A DNA stretch of 64,000 nucleotides from Crateriforma sp964453205 (GTDB lineage: Bacteria > Planctomycetota > Planctomycetia > Pirellulales > Pirellulaceae): positions 9,178 to 73,177 of the forward strand of contig CAYVRC010000007.1 in the NCBI GenBank assembly GCA_964453205.1, read 5' to 3'. Every line of letters starts with the position of its first letter. Within the stretch, counting starts at the first letter, position 1. The notes under the pieces were generated by a model that saw only the letters and a list, made by a program, of their open reading frames with translations, was not told where the DNA came from and did no database searches. The translations under genes and the position numbers were made by a program. Shown here piece after piece: positions 27,824 through 37,358 of this stretch.

Positions 27824-29110
27824 CTAGGACGTCAGCTTGGCCTTGAACAGCGGGCCGCCGTAGAGCGCGTTGTCGCCCAGGGTTTCTTCGATCCGCAGCA
27901 ACTGGTTGTACTTGGCCATCCGGTCGCTTCGGCTGGCCGATCCGGTTTTGATTTGCCCGGTCGACAACGCGACAGCCAGATCGGCGATCGTCGCGTCTTC
28001 GGTTTCTCCGCTGCGGTGACTGGTCACCGCGGTGTAACCGTTTCGCCCGGCCAACTGGATCGAGTCGATCGTTTCGGTCAGCGTGCCGATCTGGTTGACT
28101 TTGATCAGGATGCTGTTGGCGATGCCTTCGTCGATTCCGCGTTGCAAGCGTTCGACGTTGGTGACGAACAAGTCGTCGCCGACCAATTGGACCTTGTCAC
28201 CCAACTTGTCGGTCAGTTTTTTCCAAGTCGCCCAGTCGTCTTCGCTGCACCCGTCTTCGATGCTGCAGATCGGATACTTGTCACACCAGCCGGCCAGGAA
28301 GTCGACCATTTCGTCGCCCGAAAGTTGCTTGCCGTCGATCGAATACTTTTCAGTCTTGTCGTCGTAGAACTCGGTCGACGCGGCGTCCAACGCGATCCAG
28401 ACTTGCTCGCCCGGCTTGTAACCGGCTTGTTCGATCGCCGTCATGATCACGTCCAAGGCTTCTTGGTTGCTTTTCAGGTCGGGCGCGAAACCGCCTTCGT
28501 CGCCGACGGCCGTGTTGTAGCCTTTGCCGGAGAGAACTTTCTTCAGGTTGTGAAAGATCTCCGTGCCGCACCGCAACGCGTCGCTGAAACGCTCAAAGCC
28601 CAGCGGCATGACCATGAATTCTTGCACGTCGACGCTGTTGTCGGCGTGTTCGCCGCCGTTGATGATGTTCATCATCGGGGCCGGCAACAGACGGGCGCCG
28701 GCGCCGCCCAGGTAACGATACAGTTGCTGGTCGGTCGACGAAGCGGCCGCGTGGGCGGTCGCCAGGCTGACGCCCAGGATCGCGTTGGCACCCAAGTTTT
28801 TCTTGTTCGGCGTGCCGTCCAATTCCAGCATGCGATGATCGACCGCGGCTTGATCGGTCGCGTCCATGCCCTGCAAGGCTTCGGCGATCGTCGTGTTGAC
28901 GTTCTCGACGGCTTTCTGGACGCCTTTGCCCATGAAAACGGCTTTGTCGCCGTCGCGGAGTTCCCACGCTTCGTGAACGCCCGTGCTGGCCCCGCTGGGG
29001 ACCGCCGCGCGGCCGACCGCACCGTCATCCAGCATCACGTCGCACTCGACGGTCGGATTGCCGCGGCTGTCAAGAATCTGGCGAGCATGGATGGCTTCGA
29101 TCAGGGACAT
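27824..29110 (-). CDS. eno: Enolase (phosphopyruvate hydratase)
   Basis: 428 residues; converts 2-phosphoglycerate to phosphoenolpyruvate in glycolysis. Conserved marks are ARQILDSRGNPT (9-20), the SGASTG loop near 40, DEGGFAP near 205 (catalytic Glu), magnesium ligands in ALDAAS, SIEDG and VGDDL, the catalytic lysine in LIKVNQIGTLTE and the enolase signature SHRSGETED. Length matches the family. First gene of the eno-hypothetical-tmk cluster, divergent from ribE across a 207-nt spacer. Confidence 0.98.
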   Translation of the reverse strand: MSLIEAIHARQILDSRGNPTVECDVMLDDGAVGRAAVPSGASTGVHEAWELRDGDKAVFMGKGVQKAVENVNTTIAEALQGMDATDQAAVDHRMLELDGTPNKKNLGANAILGVSLATAHAAASSTDQQLYRYLGGAGARLLPAPMMNIINGGEHADNSVDVQEFMVMPLGFERFSDALRCGTEIFHNLKKVLSGKGYNTAVGDEGGFAPDLKSNQEALDVIMTAIEQAGYKPGEQVWIALDAASTEFYDDKTEKYSIDGKQLSGDEMVDFLAGWCDKYPICSIEDGCSEDDWATWKKLTDKLGDKVQLVGDDLFVTNVERLQRGIDEGIANSILIKVNQIGTLTETIDSIQLAGRNGYTAVTSHRSGETEDATIADLAVALSTGQIKTGSASRSDRMAKYNQLLRIEETLGDNALYGGPLFKAKLTS

Positions 29111-29317
29111 GAGTGTGCCTTTTTTGCAGAAAACAAGGTGATAGAAAGTTGGGATGGGTGGATTTCACGTCAAGTCCACCGGGCCGCGTCGGATTCCGTC
29201 GGTCGGCACCGTTGTCTTGCGGGCCGGCATTCTGTCCAATCGACTGCCGGGTGACCACCCGCCGTCCGTGGTCCCTCCAGCGCACCGAACACGAACCCAC
29301 CAGCACCGCAAGCACCG

Positions 29318-29914
29318 ATGTTTACCGGACTCGTCGAATCCCTGGGCCGAATCGTCGCCATCGCCGACCAGCCCCCCGGCAAGCGTTTTTCGATCGACGC
29401 CGGCGACGTGGCCGTCGGCGTGACGATCGGCGACAGTATCTGCATCAACGGCTGTTGCCTGACCGTCGTCGCGACCGACGCGGCGGTGTTGGATTTCGAA
29501 GCCGGGGAGGAGACTTTGTCGCGGACGAACCTGGGTCGGCAAGTCGTCGGATCCGAGGTCAACCTGGAACGAAGTTTGGCCGTCGGTGACCGCCTGGGCG
29601 GACACTACGTCACCGGTCACGTCGACGAACTGGGGACGCTGATCGAACGTCGCGAAGACCCGCCTTGGGCGTTCCTGCGGTTCGGCATGTCGCGCAAACT
29701 CGCCTCCCAGGTCGCCGAGAAAGGCAGCATCGCGATCGACGGCATCAGTCTGACCGTGGTTGATGCCGATCCTGACAGTTTCACCGTCGCGTTGATCCCG
29801 CACACCTTGGACGTCACCACGCTGGGCAACTGTGCCGTCGGCGACCGAGTCAACCTGGAAAGCGACGTGCTGGCCAAATACGTCCAGCGCAGTCTGGCGA
29901 TGGAAGGCAAATAG
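29318..29914 (+). CDS. ribE: Riboflavin synthase, alpha subunit
   Basis: 198 residues; dismutates two 6,7-dimethyl-8-ribityllumazine molecules to riboflavin. It has the expected two lumazine-binding repeats: MFTGLVESLG, then GDSICINGCCLTVV; and GGHYVTGHVDELG, then GSIAIDGISLTVV. No FMN riboswitch or other rib genes are seen next to it. Its stop overlaps the rsmA GTG start by one base, so the two genes are probably cotranscribed. Confidence 0.96.
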   Translation: MFTGLVESLGRIVAIADQPPGKRFSIDAGDVAVGVTIGDSICINGCCLTVVATDAAVLDFEAGEETLSRTNLGRQVVGSEVNLERSLAVGDRLGGHYVTGHVDELGTLIERREDPPWAFLRFGMSRKLASQVAEKGSIAIDGISLTVVDADPDSFTVALIPHTLDVTTLGNCAVGDRVNLESDVLAKYVQRSLAMEGK

Positions 29915-30885
29915 TGGACGCACATCGTCACACGGCGACTTACCTCTCGCAACGATTGGCCGAAGCCGGGCTGCGTCCGCTCAGCCGATTCGGCCAGAAC
30001 TTTTTGATCGACTTGAACCTGGTCGACTTGATCGCCAACGCCGCCGAACTTCGCCCGACCGACGTGGTGTTGGAAATCGGGACGGGCGTCGGTTCGCTGA
30101 CGCAGCGGCTGTCGGACCGCGCCGGCGCGGTGTTGACCGTGGAGATCGACAATCACTTGTTCGAACTGGCCGACGAAGAAGTCGGCGGGCGGCCGAACGT
30201 CAAGCTGATTCACGGCGACGCGCTAAAAAACAAAAACACGTTGCGGCCCGAATTGATGCGGCACATCGGCGATGCGATGCGGCGGATCGGGCCGGAGTCG
30301 CGGTTCCTGTTGGTCGCAAACCTGCCTTACAACGTGGCAACACCCATCATCAGCAACCTGCTCCTGGAATCACCCCCGCCCGACGCGATGGTGGTGACGA
30401 TTCAAAAGGAATTGGCCGACCGCATGATGGCCGTGCCGTCGACGAAAGATTACGGCGCGTTGTCGGTGTGGGTGCAAGCACTCTGCGACGTGTCGCTGGT
30501 CCGCTTGTTGTCGCCCAAGGTGTTCTGGCCGCGCCCCAAAGTCGACTCGGCGATCATCCGCTTGGACTTGGTCCCCGAACGACGCGAGGCCTTTGTGGAC
30601 TTGAAGGATTTTCATCAAACGGTTCGATCGTTGTTTTTTCATCGCCGCAAGTTTTTGCGAAGCGTGGTGATCAGCGCGACGAAAGGCCGTCTGGATAAGT
30701 CGCAAGTCGACGAAGTCCTGAGATCACTCGGCCACGGAGAAACGGCCCGCGCCGAGGAATTGCCTGTTCCCGAAATCGTGGCGCTGGCCGAAGCCTTGCG
30801 GGTGACCCGGAATCAAGTCGCCCGGGATCAAGCCGCCCGGGATCAAACTGCGGCAACGGACGCGGCGTCCGAGCCCGAGCGCTGA
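29914..30885 (+). CDS. rsmA: 16S rRNA adenine dimethyltransferase (RsmA/KsgA)
   Basis: 323 residues; dimethylates the two adjacent adenines in helix 45 of 16S rRNA with S-adenosylmethionine. Marks are FGQNFLID (26-33), the SAM site EIGTGVGSLT near 53, the VANLPYNVATP catalytic motif (N-L-P-Y) near 135 and the C-terminal VKVDSA-type segment here PRPKVDSAIIRL. It is longer than the E. coli protein (273) because of inserts and a C-terminal tail containing the repeat ARDQA. The GTG start overlaps the ribE stop by one base. Confidence 0.95.
   Translation: MDAHRHTATYLSQRLAEAGLRPLSRFGQNFLIDLNLVDLIANAAELRPTDVVLEIGTGVGSLTQRLSDRAGAVLTVEIDNHLFELADEEVGGRPNVKLIHGDALKNKNTLRPELMRHIGDAMRRIGPESRFLLVANLPYNVATPIISNLLLESPPPDAMVVTIQKELADRMMAVPSTKDYGALSVWVQALCDVSLVRLLSPKVFWPRPKVDSAIIRLDLVPERREAFVDLKDFHQTVRSLFFHRRKFLRSVVISATKGRLDKSQVDEVLRSLGHGETARAEELPVPEIVALAEALRVTRNQVARDQAARDQTAATDAASEPER
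30808..30852 (+). repeat. 15-bp in-frame tandem repeat at the rsmA C-terminus
   Basis: Three copies of a unit like CGGGATCAAGCCGCC give NQVARDQAARDQTA in the tail beyond the methyltransferase fold. Copies differ by a few bases. Confidence 0.8.
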
Positions 30886-31058
30886 AAGCGAGACGCATTG
30901 CCCACCGACCGTCGGCTCTGTTTTTCCTTTCGGCATCAGGGGTGACGATTTCCTCGATGTCGGAATCGGCGGTTGCTCGGCGAACCGGGGGGCGGTGATG
31001 TTGAGTAAAATACGGTGCCGCCTGCTCTTTGTGTTTTCCTTTGAATTTCGTGTTCAGC

Positions 31059-33851
31059 ATGTCGTCCCCACGATCGATTGCCGGAGCAACGGCCAAGCCC
31101 GGGCGAGTCATCACGCCGCGATTGCGGGTGCTGTTGGTCGTCGTGCTGACGCTGTTCGGGATGTTGGCGGCCAACGGGTTGTATCTGTCGGCGGTGACGT
31201 GGATTCAGCATTTCACCGGCCGCGTCTTGGAGGACCATTTCTATCAGTTGATGTTTCTGGGGCATCTCGCGTTGGGATTGCTGTTGATCGTGCCCACGGT
31301 CGTCTTCGGGCTCGCGCACCTGTGGCGGGCCAAAGACCGTCGGAACCGCAGGGCGGTCAAGATCGGCTACGCGTTGTTGGCGACCGCGATCGTGATCCTG
31401 GTCAGCGGGATCTTGTTGACTCGCATCGGATCGTTTCGCCTGGTCGATCCGTCGTCGCGGCGGATCGTGTATTGGATGCACCTGATCGCACCGCTGGCGG
31501 CGATCTGGCTGTACTGGCTGCACCGACTGGTCGGACCGCAAATCAAGTGGCACGTCGGTCGCCGCGTGGCCGTGGCCATCGGTGTCTTCGTCGCCGTGAT
31601 GGTCGGCATTCAGGCCTCCGACCCCCGTGTCAGTGGAGACCGTGGGCCGGCCGAAGGTCGCAAATACTTCCTGCCGTCGCTGGCCAAGACGACCAGCGGA
31701 AAATTCATCGCGGCCGAAACGCTGATGAACGACGACTACTGCTTGGCGTGTCATCAGGAGATTCATGACAGTTGGATTCACAGCGCCCACAAGCTCAGCA
31801 GTTTCAACAATCCGGCCTATCGGGCGAGCGTCCGGGAAACGCGGCAAGTCGCCAGCGAGCATAGCGGAACGGTCAAAGCCGCCCGGTTTTGCGCGGGCTG
31901 CCATGATCCGGTGCCGTTTTTTGCCGGTGAATTCGATGATCCCGCTTACGACGACGTGGGGAACCCGACGGCCCACGCCGGGATCACGTGCACGGCGTGT
32001 CACGCGATTCAATCGGTCGACAGCGACCGCGGGAACGCGGATTACACGATCGACGAACCCGAACATTACCCGTTCGCCTACAGCGACAACGGTCTGCTGC
32101 GATCGCTGAATCACTTGATGGTCAAAGCCAAGCCGGCGTTTCACAAGCAAGAGATGCTCAAGCCGTTCCACAAGACCGCATCGTTCTGCGGGACTTGTCA
32201 CAAGGTCGACTTGGTCGGGGAGCTGACGAAGTACAAAGAATTTTTGCGGGGTCAAAATCATTTCGACAGCTACCTGTTGAGCGGAGTGTCCGGTCACGGA
32301 GCCCGTAGTTTTTATTATCCCGACCACGCCCAGACGAACTGCAACGGTTGTCACATGCCGCCGCTGGCGAGTGACGGGTTCGGCGCGCGGTACAGCGAGG
32401 CCCTCGGGCAGTTCGCCGTGCACGACCATCGTTTTCCCAGTGCCAACAGCGCGGTGAGCCATTGGACGGGGGACGAAGCGGGCATCGAGGCGCACGAAAA
32501 GATTTTGAAGGGTTCGTTGCGGGTGGACCTGTTCGGACTTCGCGAAGGCGGCACGATCGACGGAAAACTGATTGCGCCCTTGGGGCCGAAATTGCCACGG
32601 CTTCGTCGCGGTCAAACCTACTTGGTCGAAACGGTACTGCGAACGATGACTCTTGGGCATCACTTCACCCAAGGCACCAGCGACAGCAACCAGGTTTGGG
32701 TGCATTGGACGGTCACCGACGGTGACAAGGTGATCGCCGAAAGCGGTGCGACGGATGAACGTCGTCGCGTCGACCCGTGGTCACACTTCGTCAATTCCTT
32801 TGTCTTGGACAAAGACGGCAACCGGATCAACCGACGCAACGCGCAGGACATCTTTACACCGCTGTACAGCAACCAGATTCCGCCGGGCGCGGGGCAAACG
32901 ATTCATTATCGTTTGACGGTGCCGGAGCAGACCGGCGGGCCGCTGACGGTGAAGGCGAGACTTCTTTATCGCAAGTTCGACACCGAATACTTAGACTTCA
33001 TCCGCGCCGATCGTGATCCCCGACGCGACCCGCTGGAACTTGGCGACGTCGGCGATCCGAACGACTTGCCGATCATCGAGATCGCGCGGGACAGCGTGAC
33101 GCTGCCGATCGCCGGGGAGGATTCCGCCGGGGAGCCGAGCGATCAGACGATCCCGCTTTGGCAACGTTGGAACGATTACGGAATCGGGTTGCTTCTCAAG
33201 GGCAAAGCGGAACTCAAACAGGCGGCCGACGCGTTCCGCGAAGTCGAAAAACTGGGCCGCTACGACGGGCCGCTGAATCTGGCTCGCGCGCAGTTCGCCG
33301 AGGGCGACTTGGACGGCGCGACCGAGTCGCTCAAGCGGGCACAGGCGATGGACCCGCCGCCGCCGTCGTGGACGCACGCTTGGCTGAGCGGGATGGTCGA
33401 TCGCCAGCAAGGCAATCTGGAACGGGCGGCCGAGAGCCTGCAAAGCGTCTTGGAAACGCGAGTCCCGAGTCGAGGTTTCGACTTTTCGAAAGACTACGTC
33501 GTTCGCAACGAACTGGGACTGACGATGATCGACCTGGCCCAGCGGGACGACATCCGCGGACGCGACGAGGCGGCGGCCCGATGGTATGCCCGGGCGGTGG
33601 AGCAGTTCCGGGCGGTGCTGGAGATCGACGTCGAAAACGTCACCGCGCACGCGAACTTGGCCGAGGTGCACGCGGTGCTGGGCGACCAGGAATTGGCGGC
33701 GAAGCACCGGACGCTGCACGAGCGATACAAGCCGGACGACAACGCACGCGCCTTGGCGGCACCCAAAGCCAGGCAGAAATATCCTGCGGCCAACCATGCC
33801 GCCCAGGGCGTCGTGATCTACGACACCGGGAAAGATTCGCCGGCCGAGTGA
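31059..33851 (+). CDS. Membrane-anchored pentaheme cytochrome c with C-terminal TPR repeats
   Basis: 930 residues. Four hydrophobic helices occupy about residues 18-185 (an N-terminal membrane module), followed by a periplasmic multihaem domain with five CxxCH motifs: CLACH 228, CAGCH 278, CTACH 311, CGTCH 377 and CNGCH 428. The spacing resembles NrfA/octahaem-like cytochrome c554 modules. A beta-rich region with a metal-like GHHFTQGTSD segment follows, then from about 700 to 900 at least three TPR-like repeats (ALKQAADAFREVEKLG, GDLDGATESLKRAQAM, GNLERAAESLQSVLE). It probably passes electrons between the membrane quinone pool and a periplasmic partner. The ATG at 31059 is chosen over the TTG ten codons upstream. 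Confidence 0.87.
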   Translation: MSSPRSIAGATAKPGRVITPRLRVLLVVVLTLFGMLAANGLYLSAVTWIQHFTGRVLEDHFYQLMFLGHLALGLLLIVPTVVFGLAHLWRAKDRRNRRAVKIGYALLATAIVILVSGILLTRIGSFRLVDPSSRRIVYWMHLIAPLAAIWLYWLHRLVGPQIKWHVGRRVAVAIGVFVAVMVGIQASDPRVSGDRGPAEGRKYFLPSLAKTTSGKFIAAETLMNDDYCLACHQEIHDSWIHSAHKLSSFNNPAYRASVRETRQVASEHSGTVKAARFCAGCHDPVPFFAGEFDDPAYDDVGNPTAHAGITCTACHAIQSVDSDRGNADYTIDEPEHYPFAYSDNGLLRSLNHLMVKAKPAFHKQEMLKPFHKTASFCGTCHKVDLVGELTKYKEFLRGQNHFDSYLLSGVSGHGARSFYYPDHAQTNCNGCHMPPLASDGFGARYSEALGQFAVHDHRFPSANSAVSHWTGDEAGIEAHEKILKGSLRVDLFGLREGGTIDGKLIAPLGPKLPRLRRGQTYLVETVLRTMTLGHHFTQGTSDSNQVWVHWTVTDGDKVIAESGATDERRRVDPWSHFVNSFVLDKDGNRINRRNAQDIFTPLYSNQIPPGAGQTIHYRLTVPEQTGGPLTVKARLLYRKFDTEYLDFIRADRDPRRDPLELGDVGDPNDLPIIEIARDSVTLPIAGEDSAGEPSDQTIPLWQRWNDYGIGLLLKGKAELKQAADAFREVEKLGRYDGPLNLARAQFAEGDLDGATESLKRAQAMDPPPPSWTHAWLSGMVDRQQGNLERAAESLQSVLETRVPSRGFDFSKDYVVRNELGLTMIDLAQRDDIRGRDEAAARWYARAVEQFRAVLEIDVENVTAHANLAEVHAVLGDQELAAKHRTLHERYKPDDNARALAAPKARQKYPAANHAAQGVVIYDTGKDSPAE

Positions 33852-33883
33852 ACCGCGGTGCGGCAGAGACCGGCTCCACCCGC

Positions 33884-34036
33884 CTAGCGGCGGCGTTTCT
33901 TGATTTTCGCGCCGCCTTGGCGGACTTTGAATTTCGGATTGCTTTTGCAAATCACGTAGATGCGCCCGCGTCGTTTGACCACCTGGCAATCAGGGTGGCG
34001 GTATTTGAGGGCGCCGATGCTGCTGACAACTTTCAT
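33884..34036 (-). CDS. rpmJ: 50S ribosomal protein L36, type without a full zinc site
   Basis: 50 residues (MKVVSSIGALKY to KIKKRRR). The core HPDCQVVKRRGRIYVICKSNPKFK is that of L36, but the zinc-binding Cys-x2-Cys-x12-Cys-x4-His is incomplete: the first Cys is His, and the final His is Lys, leaving Cys17 and Cys30. This matches the alternative YkgO-type (zinc-independent) L36 rather than the zinc form. Longer reading frames upstream do not resemble ribosomal protein. It stands alone between the cytochrome gene (convergent) and a hypothetical gene, not in a spc-like operon. Confidence 0.9.
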   Translation of the reverse strand: MKVVSSIGALKYRHPDCQVVKRRGRIYVICKSNPKFKVRQGGAKIKKRRR

Positions 34037-34202
34037 CGCGTTGGCTCGGGCGTCTTGGATGCTATTGGGGTCGAAATCGGAGCGGCAGAGTATACCGAAG
34101 CGTCGCGAAACGGCAACGGCATCTCGAATTTCCGACGAGATCGGCCCGGCGCCGGCAGCCGATTCGGTCGAAAACCGGGAAGCCGGTCGCCGTCGGGATC
34201 GC

Positions 34203-34766
34203 TTACGGATTCCCTGGCAAGCGTCTCGGAAACCGCAGCGGCTCACCGGGCGGCAGGTCCACGTCGTGTTCTTCTTGGAAACGACGTCGCTCCACGGCGG
34301 TGGCGTAATAGGTCAGCCAGGTATCGTTGTCTTCGATGCAGCGGTATTCCAGATCCTTGCCGGGCAGGTCGACTTTCTTTTCGCAGCAGGGCAGGATGTC
34401 GTGCCGAATAACGCGGTACAGCTCGCGGTCGCTGAGGTGGTCGGTGTATCGCAGCACGATCCGCTGGGAATAAAGCCGCTCGATCGTGCGTGTCAGCAAG
34501 CTGCGGATCTCCGTGTCGCCGAGCGTCTCGGCCGGCGGCAACTCCAGGGGGGGCGAGAACCAGGCCGAGATCGGCAACGCGGGGGCCCGTTCCCAAGCCA
34601 AGATCGATGCCAGGTACTCGTTTTCCTTGACCAGCGGCATCCGCCGGGTCGTCGGATCGTCGATCGAATCATCCCGATAGGGCTCCAGCTCGTCTCGCAG
34701 ACGGGCGTTGTCCATCAGCAAATCGACATCGTCGACGCCTGATCGGCTGGTTTCGCTCATATCCAT
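34203..34766 (-). CDS. Conserved hypothetical protein
   Basis: 187 residues, with no membrane segment or signal peptide. It is acidic in the first part (VDDVDLLMDNARLRDELEPYRD), with a middle segment containing WFSPPLELPPAETLGD. The second half reads LVLRYTDHLSDRELYRVIRHDILP and CCEKKVDLPGKDLEYRCIED (shown in part), with adjacent cysteines. I do not recognise the family and assign no function. The ATG at 34766 (MDMSETS) is followed two codons on by another ATG; the frame is open upstream, but that part is Cys/Arg-rich and probably untranslated. It is 166 nt upstream of rpmJ on the same strand. Confidence 0.65.
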   Translation of the reverse strand: MDMSETSRSGVDDVDLLMDNARLRDELEPYRDDSIDDPTTRRMPLVKENEYLASILAWERAPALPISAWFSPPLELPPAETLGDTEIRSLLTRTIERLYSQRIVLRYTDHLSDRELYRVIRHDILPCCEKKVDLPGKDLEYRCIEDNDTWLTYYATAVERRRFQEEHDVDLPPGEPLRFPRRLPGNP

Positions 34767-34989
34767 TAATGCAAAGGCCCAGACATGTTTACGTTCACTT
34801 TTGCTTCGGTGGCGGCAGCCGAGCGGCTTGCGACAACGCCAACAACTTCGCACCCAGCAAGGCTGGGCGACTGCATCCAAGACTATCCGTTCGCCCGCCC
34901 AGCTCAATCGTGTTTTGAGTCAAACCGGGGCAATGTGGCGAAAATCGCCGCGTCGATCCTACCCCGACCATTACAAGCCGAACTGTTTA

Positions 34990-36102
34990 TCACTTTCGCA
35001 CGATCTCGGCGTACAAATCCGCATGCCGACGAACCATCGCGTCGACGGTGAACTCGGTCGCGATCCGTCGCCGTCCGGCCCGCCCCAGCCGCTCGGCTTC
35101 CCCGGCATCCTCCAACAACGCCATCGTCTGGCGGGCGAAATCGGCGGTGTCCCCTAGCGTCACGATCCAGCCGGTTTCGCCGTGGACGACCAAGTCCCGG
35201 TTGCCGGGAATGTCCGACGCGACGACCGGCAATCCGGCCTGCATCGCCTCGATCACTCCGTTGCTTTGTCCTTCGTATTCGCTGGCGATCCAGTACACGT
35301 CGGCGTGGGGCAGCAGGTCTGGCACGTCGTCACGCTGGCCGGCAAAGGTCATCCGGTCCGGCGTCGTGACGGCATCGCGGTGCCGCAGCAGTTCCCCCGA
35401 TTGCGGGCCGTCCCCGATCACCACCAGCGTCGTGTCTTCGCGAACGGTGGCGATCAACTCGGCCGCCCAAATCAGATCGCGGTAGCGTTTCTGGGGCCAC
35501 AGCCGACCGACGGCCAGGATCAGCCGGTTCGCCACCGGGATGCCCAAACGCCGGAAGGCCTCGTCACGATCGATCCGCGAAGGCCGCAGCGGTTCGATGC
35601 CGTTGGGGATGACTTCGAACAACTCCCGGGGGATCCCGTTAGCGGCATAAAAATCGACGACGCCTCGGCTGTTGGTCGTGATCCGATCGGTCCGTCTGGC
35701 CAGGAAACGGTCGATGAAAAAGTGGCCGCCGTGCTTCCAGGGATCCACGCAGCGTTCGCTGGCGATGAGGTGCGGAACGCCGGCCATCCGCGCCGCGGCG
35801 CGGCCGAAGCTGTTCGCGGCGAACAGCCAAGTGTGAACGATCTCCGGTGCAAAATCCTGTAAAGCCCTCTTGAGCCGAGAGAGCGCCGTCGGATCGGCCT
35901 TGAAGCGTTTGCCGATCACGGTGACGGGAATCCCGCGGCGGCGAAGTTCCTCGCTCCGCGGTCCGTCACGTGTCAGCAGAAACACGCGAACGTCAAAGGC
36001 TTGGCGGTCCAGGTGCGTCGCCAGCAGACAAAGTTGTTTCTCGGCACCGCCGCGATCCATCGTCGGGATGACCAGCGCCAAGCGGATTTTGTCGGCCATC
36101 AT
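34990..36102 (-). CDS. Family 4 glycosyltransferase (GT-B fold)
   Basis: 370 residues. N-terminal IPTMDRGGAEKQL is the common GT4 opening, the linker strand reads RLILAVGRLWPQKRY near 195, and the nucleotide-sugar site has VVIGDGPQSGEL and the E-x7-E motif in SEYEGQSNGVIEAMQAG (glutamates at both ends). It would transfer a sugar from a nucleotide donor to a lipid, polysaccharide or protein. The ATG at 36102 overlaps the stop of the next glycosyltransferase gene by 4 nt (ATGA), so translation is coupled. Confidence 0.9.
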   Translation of the reverse strand: MMADKIRLALVIPTMDRGGAEKQLCLLATHLDRQAFDVRVFLLTRDGPRSEELRRRGIPVTVIGKRFKADPTALSRLKRALQDFAPEIVHTWLFAANSFGRAAARMAGVPHLIASERCVDPWKHGGHFFIDRFLARRTDRITTNSRGVVDFYAANGIPRELFEVIPNGIEPLRPSRIDRDEAFRRLGIPVANRLILAVGRLWPQKRYRDLIWAAELIATVREDTTLVVIGDGPQSGELLRHRDAVTTPDRMTFAGQRDDVPDLLPHADVYWIASEYEGQSNGVIEAMQAGLPVVASDIPGNRDLVVHGETGWIVTLGDTADFARQTMALLEDAGEAERLGRAGRRRIATEFTVDAMVRRHADLYAEIVRK

Positions 36103-37358
36103 TCCGCCTTGCGTTGGGTTCGGGTCGCGCCGGCAAGCTGATCGCCGAGGCCAAGGATCTGATCGAGCACCGCTTGATACGGCGACCGGCGAATCAACCC
36201 GCGATGGTGAATCCGGGCGGCCGACTTGGCGATTTCCAGTCGATCCATTTGTCGTTTGACGGCGTCACGAAACGATTTGTGCCCCGCGTTCACGGAAGCT
36301 CTGCCGCCGACGTCGACGGGACCGGATCGATCCGGCACCGAAAACCAGGCGACGGCGTCGTCGGCTTGCGTCGCCGCGGAGGACAACAGGTCGCGGTATT
36401 CCGCCGATTCGGCGACGACGACCGGCAACTCGTGGGCGACCGCGGTGGGCAGGAAATAGCCTAATCCGGACGCGTCGGCTTGCACGAACAGGTCCGCGGC
36501 GGCATACACGTCCGCCAGCGTCGTGAACGATCCGGGCATCGCGATCGCACTGCGAACGCCGTCGGATTTCAAGTCTTGGTGCATCGCTTCGCGGGCCGGT
36601 CCGTCGCCGATCAGCCACAATTTCGCCGCCGGATACCGGCTGAGCATCCAGTAAGCGTTCTCGGTGACCGTGCGAAGTCCCGATTCCCGGGTCATCCGGC
36701 CGACGCACAAAATCACCGGCGTGTCGGGCCCTGTTTTCAAGTCGGAATTGGCGTCGGCCAAGGACGCCCTGGCGGCGGCTTTCCGCTCGGGCGTCGTCGG
36801 CGGGATCGATTCGAAGCCGATTTTGCGGCGGACGATTTTGTCCGGCGGACAGCCCGCGGCGATCAGACCGCGATGCCCGGCCGCCGAAATCGTCAGGATA
36901 CGATCGGCCGTCGCCGCGACGCTCCACGTTTTCTTCGCCGTGCGGGTTCGCCCCGACCAGGCCAGATCGCTTTGCGGTCCCGCGTCGCCGGCGGTCACGA
37001 CGCTGACGCAGCCGAGCGTCGCGGCGGCTTCGACCATCGCGGCGGCTTCCTCACGCATCGCGTCGGCGATCATCAAGTCGAACCCGCTCGCGTTCTGGCA
37101 CAACCAAGACGCCAAGTGACGCGTGTAGCGACCGAAGGACCAATCCCGACGCGGCAAAACGGCCGGACGCCGAACGACGAAACCGCCCAGACGGCACTGA
37201 TCCGACCAGGCGACCGAGTGTTTCGGCGCGACGACTTCGACGTGCACGTTGTTGCGGGCCAAACCGCCGGCCAATTGATACAACGCCGCGGCCGAATCGT
37301 GCGACCCGTGCGGCCAAAAATGCCGGCCGATCAACAACACGCGCAGACTGCGATTCAC
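36099..37358 (-). CDS. GT4-like glycosyltransferase with altered donor site
   Basis: 419 residues. The N-terminal half has the GT4-like LLIGRHFWPHGSHDSAAALY opening (20 residues shown) and the C-terminal half has ILCVGRMTRESGL and LIGDGPAREAMHQDL. The usual E-x7-E donor motif is replaced by DASGLGYFLPTAVAHE, lacking the first glutamate. It may therefore use another donor or be a partner subunit rather than an active enzyme. The GTG at 37358 overlaps the hpt stop by 4 nt, and its own stop overlaps the next glycosyltransferase start. Confidence 0.82.
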   Translation of the reverse strand: MNRSLRVLLIGRHFWPHGSHDSAAALYQLAGGLARNNVHVEVVAPKHSVAWSDQCRLGGFVVRRPAVLPRRDWSFGRYTRHLASWLCQNASGFDLMIADAMREEAAAMVEAAATLGCVSVVTAGDAGPQSDLAWSGRTRTAKKTWSVAATADRILTISAAGHRGLIAAGCPPDKIVRRKIGFESIPPTTPERKAAARASLADANSDLKTGPDTPVILCVGRMTRESGLRTVTENAYWMLSRYPAAKLWLIGDGPAREAMHQDLKSDGVRSAIAMPGSFTTLADVYAAADLFVQADASGLGYFLPTAVAHELPVVVAESAEYRDLLSSAATQADDAVAWFSVPDRSGPVDVGGRASVNAGHKSFRDAVKRQMDRLEIAKSAARIHHRGLIRRSPYQAVLDQILGLGDQLAGATRTQRKAE

